DNA of 6,201 nucleotides from an uncultured Oscillospiraceae bacterium (GCA_958403605.1 CATXYA010000117.1:1-6201), one strand, 5' to 3'. Counted from the first letter of the stretch, positions 1-6,073 are shown. The notes: generated from the sequence alone by a model not told the origin. Translations and numbers: made by a program.

Positions 1-1309
1 AATAACCCAAGGGGCGGGCATCGGTGACGCGCTCGCCGGGGCGTCCGTCCACCTCGGCCAGCACCAGGGCGCGCATGCCGCGGGCCAGCGCGTTTTGCAG
101 CTGCGGCACCATTTCGCCCAGCACCACATCGGGCGCACCCAGCACCAGCCAGCCCGAGCCCGTCTCACAGGCAGACCATTTGCGGGCGGAGGAGAAGGGG
201 ATGCGGCCCCGCGTGCTGGGCACTGCGGGCAGCGGCCCGGCAAAGGCGCGTAGCGCCTGGGCGGTGGCGTTATCGTCCTCGCTCACGGCCAAAAAGGCCG
301 CCAGCGCCGTTTTCAGCCCCGCTTCGTCCGCTTCGGCGGGCAGTGTGCCTGCCACTTCCATACGGCCCTCGGTCAGCGTGCCCGTCTTATCCAGGCACAG
401 CACATCCACGCGGGCCAGGCTTTCGATGCAGGAGAGCTCCCGCGCCAAGGTGCGCCGTTTGGCCAAGGCCAGCACGCCCACGGCCAGGGCGACGCTGGTC
501 AGCAGATACAGCCCTTCGGGCACCATGCCGATCATGGCGGCCACGGTGCTGGTGACGGCATATTTTAAGCCGGTGTGCAGCAGCAGATATTGTTTGAGGA
601 ACATGGCGATGCCCAAAGGCGCCAGCAGAAACCCCACGATGCGCACCAGCTTATCCAGCGAGGCCATCATCTCAGAGCGGTATTTCTTCGGGCGCTTGGC
701 CTCGTGGGCCAGGCGGGCGGCGTAGGCCTCGGCGCCCACGCGGGTGAGGCGGGCGGTGCAGGTGCCCGCCGCCAAAAAGCTGCCGGAGAGCAGCGCGTCG
801 CCGGGGGCTTTTTCCACGGCGTCGGCCTCGCCCGTCAGCAGGGCCTCGTTCACCTCGGGCTGCCCGGCGCACACCACGGCGTCCGCGGGCACCTGGCAGC
901 CGGCGCGCAGCTTCACGATGTCGTCGCGCACCAGCAGGGCGGAGGGCAGGGGAATCTCCTTGCCGTCCCGCACGGCTGTGACGGGGGCTTCGTCCAGCAG
1001 CGAAACCTTTTCCAGCGCCTGCTTCACGCGCAGCTCCTGCACGATGCCGATGACGGTGTTGAAGAAGATCACGCCCAAAAACAGCATATCGCTGTAGGAC
1101 CCCACGGCGGCCAGACACGCCGCCAGCAGGCAGAATAAAAAGTTGAACGGCGTCAGGACATTGTCGGTGACGATGCGCCAGACCGGCTTGCTCAGCGCCT
1201 TGGGTGGGGCGTTGTCCAAGCCCGCGCCGCGCCGGGCCTCGGCCTCTTCCCCGGTCAATCCCAGGGCGGGCTGCGTCTCCTTGACCGCGATCTCGATGGT
1301 TTTCTTCAT
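1..1309 (-). CDS. Cation-transporting P-type ATPase, CtpE-like (partial, N-terminal 436 residues)
   Basis: This is the N-terminal half of a membrane ion pump that couples ATP hydrolysis to cation transport; the C-terminal part lies beyond the left edge. The frame is open from ATG at 1307-1309 to the window end. Visible landmarks are the actuator motif LTGE (residues 158-161), the M4 motif PEGLY (264-268) and the phosphorylation motif DKTGTLTEG starting at Asp307, followed by the start of the nucleotide-binding domain. Predicted membrane segments lie near residues 54-70, 74-92, 212-230 and 252-280. There is no N-terminal heavy-metal-binding CxxC domain, so a P1B copper/zinc pump is unlikely. 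The stretch from PEGL to DKTGT, including the ELxxIExLARVD pattern, resembles mycobacterial CtpE, a reported Ca2+ importer, but ion specificity cannot be proved. A GGAGG at 1319-1323, 9 nt upstream, supports the start. It appears to be transcribed separately from the five-gene cluster upstream. Confidence 0.93.
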   Translation of the reverse strand, partial: MKKTIEIAVKETQPALGLTGEEAEARRGAGLDNAPPKALSKPVWRIVTDNVLTPFNFLFCLLAACLAAVGSYSDMLFLGVIFFNTVIGIVQELRVKQALEKVSLLDEAPVTAVRDGKEIPLPSALLVRDDIVKLRAGCQVPADAVVCAGQPEVNEALLTGEADAVEKAPGDALLSGSFLAAGTCTARLTRVGAEAYAARLAHEAKRPKKYRSEMMASLDKLVRIVGFLLAPLGIAMFLKQYLLLHTGLKYAVTSTVAAMIGMVPEGLYLLTSVALAVGVLALAKRRTLARELSCIESLARVDVLCLDKTGTLTEGRMEVAGTLPAEADEAGLKTALAAFLAVSEDDNATAQALRAFAGPLPAVPSTRGRIPFSSARKWSACETGSGWLVLGAPDVVLGEMVPQLQNALARGMRALVLAEVDGRPGERVTDARPLGY

Positions 1310-1415
1310 GTTCCCGTGCCTCCATTTGCTTGTTCACCCTTTAAGACGAGGCAGCAGCGGAAAGCTTTTCACAAAAAAGGCAGGAACCTGTTTTTTCGGA
1401 CAGACGTCCCTCGCG

Positions 1416-1442
1416 GTAGGGAACGCCGTCTCCGGCGTTCCG
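1416..1442. repeat. GC-rich hairpin repeat, copy 1
   Basis: A 9-bp perfect stem, GGAACGCCG (1420-1428) with CGGCGTTCC (1433-1441), closes a TCTC loop and is preceded by GTAG. The whole 27-nt unit matches the reverse complement of 1546-1572 at 26 of 27 positions. Short palindromic GC-rich units with a GTAGGG-type flank look like REP-type extragenic repeats. The family assignment is inferred. Confidence 0.8.
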
Positions 1443-1478
1443 TGGTGCAGGGTACGCGTGACCGCATGATTGACATTT

Positions 1479-1509
1479 TGACAGGAGGACCCTGTCACCG
1501 CACGGGTCC
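1479..1509. repeat. Two mutually exclusive small hairpins between the repeat copies
   Basis: TGACAGG (1479-1485) can pair with CCTGTCA (1491-1497) across a 5-nt loop. Alternatively GGACCC (1487-1492) can pair with GGGTCC (1504-1509). The two foldings share bases and cannot form together. This may be just part of the repeat element; no regulatory role can be shown. Confidence 0.45.
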
Positions 1510-1545
1510 ATCTGGGTGGCAAACCGTCCGCGCACTCCATGGAGG

Positions 1546-1572
1546 CGGAACGCCGGGGACGGCGTTCCCTAC
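1546..1572. repeat. GC-rich hairpin repeat, copy 2 (inverted relative to copy 1)
   Basis: The same 9-bp stem appears, GGAACGCCG (1547-1555) with CGGCGTTCC (1560-1568), around a GGGA loop and followed by CTAC. Read on the minus strand it matches copy 1 with one mismatch. Together the copies bracket about 103 nt, so they could be the ends of a miniature element or a paired REP/BIME-like unit. No target-site duplication is obvious. Confidence 0.8.
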
Positions 1573-1595
1573 ATGGTATCCCTTCACCAGGGCAC

Positions 1596-1644
1596 AAAAA
1601 CACCCCGCAACAACCGGCTCACGGCTGCTACGGGGCGTGTTTTT
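1596..1644 (-). terminator. Probable terminator of the five-gene cluster
   Basis: AAAAACACCCCG (1596-1607) pairs with CGGGGCGTGTTTTT (1631-1644): twelve base pairs with a 2-nt bulge, and a loop of about 23 nt that can itself fold weakly (CCG with CGG). It starts 22 nt past the acyltransferase stop codon. On the minus strand the stem ends in GTGTTTTTGTG, a modest U-tract. The long loop makes this weaker than the hairpin at 3830-3855. Confidence 0.6.
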
Positions 1645-1665
1645 ATAAAAGTCTTCTGGGGGCGG

Positions 1666-2646
1666 TCAGGGAGCCAGCGGAAGATTGGGGCGGTCCTGGT
1701 CGCCGTCGGCCTTGAACATCATAAAATTTGCGGGGTCGCTGGTGAAGTAATAGTACTCCGTGTTTTCGTACAGCGGCGGCGTCAGGTAGTTGGGCAGGAT
1801 GTTGGGACAGTCCTCCCGGCGCTCGGCAAAGCCGGCGGCGGCCATGGTGGCCGCGGGGAGGCCCGCGCAGTAACAATCGGCGTACTCGGCGCCGCTCTCG
1901 CGCAGCAGGCAGTCGATGCCGGGGCCGGAAGAGGGGAAGCGCTCCGGTGCGCCCACGTAGTCCACCACGCGCAGCACGCGGGCGCCGTCCACGTCCACGG
2001 TGCGCGTCACCAGCAGCGCGCCGTCCAGCTGCCAGACGTCGTACTGCTGGCGCGGGTAGTGGAAATAGCGGCGGGCGAGATACCACAGGTCTTTATAGGG
2101 GCGCAGCGCCGGGTCAGGCGTATAGCACGCGGCCAGGGCGGCTTCATCGGGCACACGCCGCAAAGCGGGGCCCTCGCCCACGGGCAGAAGCACTTTCTGC
2201 GCCACCCGGGCCACCCGGTAGGCATCCTTGTCCGCCAGGCGGTAGTAGTGGGGCAGGCGGGCGGCGGTGTAGCCCAGAAATTCGTAAAACGCCATGGTCT
2301 TGGGGCGGATGTTGTTGCAGGCCATCACCCGCGCGCCCGTCAAACCGGGCAGGGCGGCCATCAGCTCCAGCCCGGCGCCGTTGTGCTTTTTCTTGGCGCA
2401 CCAGATGGACACCCAGATGTCCGGGTGCTGCGCGTGGTCGGCCAAAATATAGCCCACCACAGCCACCGGCCCGCTCTCATCCTCGGCAAAGGCGAATTGC
2501 AGCCCGTCGCCGTGGTCATAATAAAAGGAAAAGAACTCCGGCAGATGCACCAGCGGGTGCTTTTCGCCCCAGTGCTCGTCGAGAAAGCGCACGACGGCGT
2601 CTTTTTCATCCGGCCGCGCCAGCCGGCAGGCCACCGCGGCGCTCAT
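1666..2646 (-). CDS. GNAT-type acyltransferase with a second C-terminal domain
   Basis: This 326-residue protein is the last gene of the cluster. The first half (about 1-138) reads as a GNAT fold: a beta-strand VAVVGYILA, a phosphopantetheine-binding-type loop KKKHNGAG (85-92), and a motif NNIRPKTMAFYEFLGY (111-126) typical of the last GNAT helix and strand. The second half (about 160-326) looks like a degenerate second acyltransferase domain (DYVG at 229-232, AAGF at 270-273). It ends with a polar signature FKADGDQDRPN (311-321) that looks conserved. Such enzymes move an acyl group from CoA or ACP to an amine. Placed after an ACP and its tailoring enzymes, this one is the natural candidate to unload the ACP onto an acceptor; that role is inferred. 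Its ATG overlaps the SDR stop as ATGA, with no strong ribosome site, so translation is probably coupled. It has no signal peptide or membrane segment and is probably cytoplasmic. Confidence 0.85.
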   Translation of the reverse strand: MSAAVACRLARPDEKDAVVRFLDEHWGEKHPLVHLPEFFSFYYDHGDGLQFAFAEDESGPVAVVGYILADHAQHPDIWVSIWCAKKKHNGAGLELMAALPGLTGARVMACNNIRPKTMAFYEFLGYTAARLPHYYRLADKDAYRVARVAQKVLLPVGEGPALRRVPDEAALAACYTPDPALRPYKDLWYLARRYFHYPRQQYDVWQLDGALLVTRTVDVDGARVLRVVDYVGAPERFPSSGPGIDCLLRESGAEYADCYCAGLPAATMAAAGFAERREDCPNILPNYLTPPLYENTEYYYFTSDPANFMMFKADGDQDRPNLPLAP

Positions 2647-3377
2647 AAGGCGTTGGCCCCGCCGGTAATGGGCAGCGTGACGCCGGTGATGAACCCGGCC
2701 TCGTCGCTCAAAAGAAACGCCATGGCGGGCACCACATCCTCCACCCGGGCGTTGCGCTTCATGGGGTTGGCCTCGGCGGAGCCCTGCACAATGAGCTCGC
2801 TGGTGTCCGTCAGGAATTTCGTCTCCATCATATAAGGCGCCACGCAGTTGACGGTGACGCCGAAGGGCGCGTAATCGGCGGCCAGGCTTTTCGCCAGGCC
2901 CTGCAAGGCGCTTTTGGCCGTGACATAGGCGGCGGTGTTGCGCGGCGGCATGCCGATGAGATAGCTCGTCAGCATAAACAGCACGCGCCCGCGCTTTTCC
3001 TTCGCCATGGCGGGCAAAAACGCCTTGCACAGGCGGATGGCGCTGCGCACCTGGACGCTGAGGTCCCGCTCGAAGCGGTCCTCGTCGAATTTTTTGAACT
3101 TCGTGTTGACGACGCGCAGCGCGGGCAGGTGGATGAGATGCGTGGGTGCGCCGAAGCGGCGCTGCACATCCCCGATGAAGAGGTCCAGCGCCTCGCCGTC
3201 GGTGAGGTCCACATCATAGGTCTGGATGGCGCCCTTGTGCTCGGCGCAAAGCGGCGCCATCTGCGCCAGGTCGCCGCAGCCCTGGGCGATGAAGACGTCG
3301 CCCTCCCGGTACAGCCGCCGGATGAGGGCCGCGCCCACGTCGCTGGACGCGCCGGTGATCAAATAAATGTTGCCCAT
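2643..3377 (-). CDS. Short-chain dehydrogenase/reductase (FabG-like)
   Basis: A 244-residue Rossmann-fold NAD(P)-dependent oxidoreductase of normal length for classical SDRs. The cofactor loop is TGASSDVG (8-15), the catalytic residues are Ser138, Tyr151 and Lys155 (YVTAK), and the post-catalytic stretch is VNCVAPYMMET. The C-terminal ITGVTLPITGG segment is typical of FabG-like reductases. Several classical positions are changed: Asp13 replaces the second Gly of TGxxxGxG, HLPA (83-86) replaces NNAG, and Gln109 sits where the tetrad Asn normally is. It probably interconverts a keto and hydroxy group on the ACP-bound acyl chain; substrate and direction are unknown. An AAAGGAGG site (3387-3394) overlaps the stop of the preceding gene and leaves 9 nt to the ATG, confirming the start and operon membership. 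Its own stop overlaps the next start by 4 nt. Confidence 0.93.
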   Translation of the reverse strand: MGNIYLITGASSDVGAALIRRLYREGDVFIAQGCGDLAQMAPLCAEHKGAIQTYDVDLTDGEALDLFIGDVQRRFGAPTHLIHLPALRVVNTKFKKFDEDRFERDLSVQVRSAIRLCKAFLPAMAKEKRGRVLFMLTSYLIGMPPRNTAAYVTAKSALQGLAKSLAADYAPFGVTVNCVAPYMMETKFLTDTSELIVQGSAEANPMKRNARVEDVVPAMAFLLSDEAGFITGVTLPITGGANAL

Positions 3378-3392
3378 CAGCTTGTTCCTCCT

Positions 3393-3809
3393 TTATTTGG
3401 CCAGCCCGGCCTTGTAGCTGCCGCGGATGACGCGCTTGCCTGCCTCATTGGTGACGGTGGCCTTTACGGTGGCCTCGGAAAAGGTGTCGTCCAGCTCCGT
3501 CACCTCGCCCGTGACGGTGAGTGTGTCGCCGATGAACACGGGCTTGGCGAACTTGGCCTCCACGCTGTGCAGCAGGCAGTGCTCGCCGGGCAGATAGACG
3601 CCCGCCAGCGTGGAAAACAGGCTGGCGCCCAGCATCCCGTACACCACGCGGCCCGGATAGCCGCGCCCGGCGGCATAGTCCGTGTCCATGTGGATGGGGC
3701 TGACGTCGCCCGTCAGGCGGCAGAACAGCGCCATGTCCTCTTCGGTGACGGTGTGGGTGAAGGACGCCGTTTGGCCCACAGAGAGGTCCCGGAAGGCAAA
3801 GTGGTTCAT
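3393..3809 (-). CDS. MaoC-like (R)-specific dehydratase/hydratase, hot-dog fold
   Basis: A 138-residue single hot-dog protein, the usual size for PhaJ/MaoC-type enzymes that add or remove water across the C2-C3 bond of acyl thioesters. The signature GDVSPIHMD includes Asp35 and His40, with the same spacing as the catalytic Asp and His of PhaJ (Asp31/His36 in Aeromonas caviae). It is followed by the helix GYPGRVVYGMLGASLFS. The C-terminal half carries the usual strand pattern around PVFIGDTLTVTGEV. The start has an excellent GGAGGT (ACCTCC on the plus strand, 3816-3821) 6 nt upstream. A perfect hairpin terminator stands between this gene and the ACP gene, so it depends on read-through or an unrecognised promoter. 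It probably acts on the ACP-bound acyl group, or hydrates a crotonyl-type thioester; the substrate is not determined. Confidence 0.93.
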   Translation of the reverse strand: MNHFAFRDLSVGQTASFTHTVTEEDMALFCRLTGDVSPIHMDTDYAAGRGYPGRVVYGMLGASLFSTLAGVYLPGEHCLLHSVEAKFAKPVFIGDTLTVTGEVTELDDTFSEATVKATVTNEAGKRVIRGSYKAGLAK

Positions 3810-3829
3810 AAAAATACCTCCGCAATCAT

Positions 3830-3855
3830 AAAAAGCGGGCAGCGCCCGCTTTTTT
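3830..3855 (-). terminator. Perfect hairpin terminator/attenuator between ACP and MaoC genes
   Basis: AAAAAGCGGGC (3830-3840) and GCCCGCTTTTT (3844-3854) form an uninterrupted 11-bp inverted repeat around a 3-nt loop; the central GCGGGC/GCCCGC is the stable core. On the minus strand it starts a few bases after the ACP stop and ends in five Ts, then ATGATTG. It is an intrinsic terminator by structure and also reads well on the plus strand, with six Ts. Because the next gene follows on the same strand only 51 nt after the ACP stop, it may act as a partial terminator that lowers expression of the downstream three genes. Confidence 0.85.
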
Positions 3856-3860
3856 GTGAA

Positions 3861-4106
3861 TTATTTCGACAGCCGGACGATCAGGTCGATCATATCGCCC
3901 ACGTTTTTTAGATCGCGGGTGTCGCTGAGCGTCAGAGGAATATTGTACTTCTTTTTGATGGCCGTCAGCAGGTTGATCTGCTCCAGGCTGTCCCAGTCCT
4001 CGATGTCGTCGGCAGTCGTTTCGCGGGTGAGGACGATGGCGTCGTCGTCAAAATTATCGCGGAAGAGCTCCTGCACTTCCGCCAGCAGCTGTTCAGGGTC
4101 CATCAT
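3861..4106 (-). CDS. Acyl carrier protein
   Basis: An 81-residue acidic carrier protein of typical ACP length. The phosphopantetheine attachment motif is DWDSLEQINLL, with Ser40 as the modified serine, followed by a helix reaching KKKYNIPLTLSD. It would carry the growing or modified acyl group as a thioester after activation by a phosphopantetheinyl transferase encoded elsewhere. The start at 4104-4106 has AAAAGGAG (4114-4121) with 7 nt spacing; a second ATG follows immediately at 4101-4103. An upstream in-frame ATG at 4142 would overlap the preceding gene and add a basic 12-residue leader, and is unlikely. The gene begins 16 nt after the FkbH-like gene stop. Location next to an FkbH homologue resembles FkbH/ACP pairs of polyketide extender-unit pathways (for example FkbH/FkbJ). 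Confidence 0.95.
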   Translation of the reverse strand: MMDPEQLLAEVQELFRDNFDDDAIVLTRETTADDIEDWDSLEQINLLTAIKKKYNIPLTLSDTRDLKNVGDMIDLIVRLSK

Positions 4107-4122
4107 TGGCAAACTCCTTTTG

Positions 4123-5898
4123 TCACAGCGCCTGGACCGCAATGACGCCGCACAGCGGCGCCGGGGCGGCGGGCACTTCGTAACGGTATTGTTTTACGCC
4201 GTCGTTTTCGGCGGTCTTTACAAAGCCCATTGTATCATAAAAATCCTTGACAAACAAGTTTTTGGCCGTGGGCAGGTAGGTGCCGGTGAGGGCGGTGATG
4301 CCCGCCGCGCGGCACACGTCCGTGAGCCGGTCGAACATGGCTTTTTCCAGATCGCGCTTGAAGACGCGGCAGCTCATGATCCACAGCTCAATGTCCAATT
4401 GCGCGCCGTCCTTTTTGCCGATGAGCGCCGTGACGATGCCGTTGTCGCCGAACTTGTCAGTCAGGCGGCCGTACAGCGTCACATAGCCGGGGTCGGCGGC
4501 GATGTGCGCCACCTCGGCGGGGGTGTAGCGGCGGGTGGTGAGGTTGAACTGGTTCGTTTTGTTGATCAGCTGGGTGATGCGCTCCAAATGGGCCTCGTCG
4601 AAGGGGCCGATCTCCGCGCGCATGGCAAGGCTTTTCAAATAATCGGCATAGCTGCCGAAGGCGCTCTGCGCGGCGGCGCGGCGGGCGTTCTCCCTGTACA
4701 TCTCGCCGCGCTTGCGGTCGTCGGCGGAGAGGGCCGTCGCCTCGAAGTACCCGGCGCGGTCCAGCGCGCGCAGATAAGCTTCCGGCACGTCCAGCTCCGG
4801 CACGGCCACGCCGGGCAGCTCCCGGCGCACCAAAGCGCGCTCGGCGGGGTTGTCGTCCAAAAAGACGAAGCTCTCGGGCAGCAGGTTGATCTCGGCGGCC
4901 ATGGCGGCGAGATTCTGGTGCTTGGGCTCCCAGTTGGCCTTGAAGCAGACGAAATCGTCCTCCTTCAGCACGCTGTCGGCGCGGGCGAACCCCTCTTTGG
5001 CCAGGGCCTCCTCGTTTTTGCTGCACACGTTCAGCAGCACGCCCGCCCCGGCAAGGTCTTTCAAATAGCGCTGCAGGTCGGTGTACACGCGGCCCGCGGG
5101 GTCCTCCTCGCCCAGGCGGATGCCCTCGGGCCCGTCGTCCCCAATGACGCCGCCCCACAGGGTGTTGTCCAGGTCCAGCGCCAGGGCCTTCTTATTTTTT
5201 CCCAGCAGGCTTTTGATGATGCAGGCCAGGGAATGGCACAGCGCGGGGATACATTCCGTGTCCAGCGCATACTTGTAAGCGTACCACATCTGCGGGGAAT
5301 GCCAGCGGTCCAGCCCGATGCTGGCGGACAGCCAGTTGAGGTCGTTGACGTAAAAGTTGGGCGTCCGCACGGCAAATTCGGCCAGCACCTCGTTCAGCCG
5401 CCGCACAAAGCGCACGGCGCCGCGCGCATCCACGCCGGACAGGTTGCCCAGCACGCGGGTGTCGGGCAGCTCAAAGTTGTTCACGACGACGGCGCAGCCC
5501 AAAGCGGCGGCCGCCTGCCAGGCCGTCTGCCAGCGGGAACGCTCGGCGGCGAATTTTTCTTCGGCCTCGGCGGGGCTGTCGGCGGGGCCGGGGAAATTCT
5601 GCACGTTGCGCACTGTGGTGTGCAGATAGAGAATGTCGGGCGCGAAGGCCGCCAGAGCCCCGTCGTCGAACAGCAGGTTTTCATACCACAGGCCGTAACC
5701 GCCCTCCCAAAAGGCAGGGCGGATGCCCTCGTTGAGCAGAAACAGCTCCAGCACGGGCAGCACCTCGCCCACGGTAGAGCCGCTGAGCACGGCCACTTTT
5801 TTGTCCAGCAGGCCGGGCTGCTCCAGCAGCTGGCGCCGCAAACGGCGCTTTTTCTGCAGGATCAGGCCGGCGTCGAACGGGTAATCCAAAGGCTCCAT
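4123..5898 (-). CDS. FkbH-like HAD-IIIC protein (glyceryl-ACP forming type)
   Basis: A 591-residue first gene of the cluster. The N-terminal part (about 30-220) resembles the SGNH-like domain of FkbH proteins (VAVLSGSTV near 35-43, DRWHSPQMW at 197-205). The central HAD domain has motif I DLDNTLWGGVIGDDG (Asp242, Asp244), motif II VCSKN (Ser293), Lys320/Lys326 in FKANWEPK, and motif IV FLDDNPAE (Asp348, Asp349). The C-terminal part is GNAT-like (LTDKFGDNGIVTALI, TGTYLPTAKNLFVKDFY). Characterised FkbH proteins take the glyceryl-phosphate unit of 1,3-bisphosphoglycerate, dephosphorylate it and load it on an ACP; all key HAD residues are present, so this activity is plausible. The chosen ATG (5896-5898) has GGAG at 5907-5910 with 8 nt spacing. 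Alternative upstream ATGs at 5916 and 6009 have no ribosome site, and their extension sequence does not look like the family. It is followed by the ACP gene after 16 nt. Confidence 0.93.
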   Translation of the reverse strand: MEPLDYPFDAGLILQKKRRLRRQLLEQPGLLDKKVAVLSGSTVGEVLPVLELFLLNEGIRPAFWEGGYGLWYENLLFDDGALAAFAPDILYLHTTVRNVQNFPGPADSPAEAEEKFAAERSRWQTAWQAAAALGCAVVVNNFELPDTRVLGNLSGVDARGAVRFVRRLNEVLAEFAVRTPNFYVNDLNWLSASIGLDRWHSPQMWYAYKYALDTECIPALCHSLACIIKSLLGKNKKALALDLDNTLWGGVIGDDGPEGIRLGEEDPAGRVYTDLQRYLKDLAGAGVLLNVCSKNEEALAKEGFARADSVLKEDDFVCFKANWEPKHQNLAAMAAEINLLPESFVFLDDNPAERALVRRELPGVAVPELDVPEAYLRALDRAGYFEATALSADDRKRGEMYRENARRAAAQSAFGSYADYLKSLAMRAEIGPFDEAHLERITQLINKTNQFNLTTRRYTPAEVAHIAADPGYVTLYGRLTDKFGDNGIVTALIGKKDGAQLDIELWIMSCRVFKRDLEKAMFDRLTDVCRAAGITALTGTYLPTAKNLFVKDFYDTMGFVKTAENDGVKQYRYEVPAAPAPLCGVIAVQAL

Positions 5899-5906
5899 CC
5901 GTGTCA

Positions 5907-5910
5907 CTCC
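5907..5910 (-). promoter_or_regulatory. Ribosome binding site that decides the FkbH-like start
   Basis: GGAG (within CGGAGTGA on the minus strand) sits 8 nt upstream of the ATG at 5896-5898. The next ATG upstream (5914-5916) is preceded only by a T-rich run and overlaps this site, so the shorter 591-residue protein is preferred. Confidence 0.7.
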
Positions 5911-5935
5911 GATCATTGGAAAAAATTTCAGTAAT

Positions 5936-5964
5936 ACTTTAACATACATTGGTCGAAAACACAA
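5936..5964 (-). promoter_or_regulatory. Candidate promoter of the five-gene cluster
   Basis: On the minus strand TTGTGT (5959-5964) and TAAAGT (5936-5941) are separated by exactly 17 nt and lie in an AT-rich stretch ahead of the FkbH-like gene. Both hexamers are imperfect (four matches each to the consensus), so this is only a candidate. Confidence 0.35.
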
Positions 5965-6003
5965 TTCAGATGTGAAATCTCGCGCATTTTTACAGGTTCT
6001 TGG

Positions 6004-6032
6004 TTGCAAAGGACCAAGGATTCGGCTATAAT
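6004..6032 (+). promoter_or_regulatory. Sigma-70/SigA-type promoter of the VOC gene
   Basis: TTGCAA (6004-6009) and a perfect TATAAT (6027-6032) are separated by 17 nt. This predicts a transcript start near 6039 and a leader of roughly 48 nt before the TTG start at 6087. It diverges from the candidate promoter of the FkbH cluster, with about 40 nt between their -35 boxes. Confidence 0.8.
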
Positions 6033-6073
6033 AAATCTACATGTGACGGTTTTTGAAAATTGCTGCCGCATGG

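Larger units (their letters stand above)
1310..1665. other. Intergenic region without a gene
   Basis: This stretch of about 356 bases separates the end of the acyltransferase gene from the start of the ATPase gene. I see no convincing coding frame. It holds the ATPase ribosome binding site (1319-1323), two inverted copies of a GC-rich hairpin (1416-1442 and 1546-1572), other small foldable segments between them (1479-1509), and a terminator-like stem (1596-1644) just past the acyltransferase stop. No clear promoter for the ATPase could be picked out. Confidence 0.7.

Noticed and set aside
672..1337. A 221-codon minus-strand open frame overlapping the ATPase gene
   Set aside because: It is in a different frame from the ATPase, is dominated by Arg, Gly and Ala, and lacks motifs, whereas the ATPase frame has LTGE, PEGL and DKTGT in the right order.
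1374..1397. AAAAAAGGCAGGAACCTG followed by a T run as a terminator
   Set aside because: The perfect stem is only CAGG/CCTG with a 2-nt loop, which is sterically poor, and the A and T runs would pair only across an unpaired GG. Too weak to call.
1516..2835. A 439-codon plus-strand open frame over the acyltransferase gene, and a similar one at 3129-3911
   Set aside because: Both are low-complexity shadows opposite genes with strong family motifs; no ribosome site or domain supports them.
3825..3830. TATGAT on the minus strand as a -10 box for MaoC
   Set aside because: Transcription would start within the ribosome binding site, leaving no leader, and no -35 box is seen 16-18 nt upstream.
3856..5934. 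A 692-codon open frame on the plus strand opposite the FkbH-like and ACP genes
   Set aside because: It is antisense to two clear family members, its translation is repetitive and rich in Gly, Ala, Val, Gln and His without a recognisable domain, and it has no fitting ribosome site. It is an artefact of high-GC codon usage.
5899..6009. A longer start for the FkbH-like protein (ATG at 6009 or 5916)
   Set aside because: No ribosome binding site precedes either ATG, and the longest extension would cover the candidate promoter. The ATG at 5898 has GGAG at a good distance.
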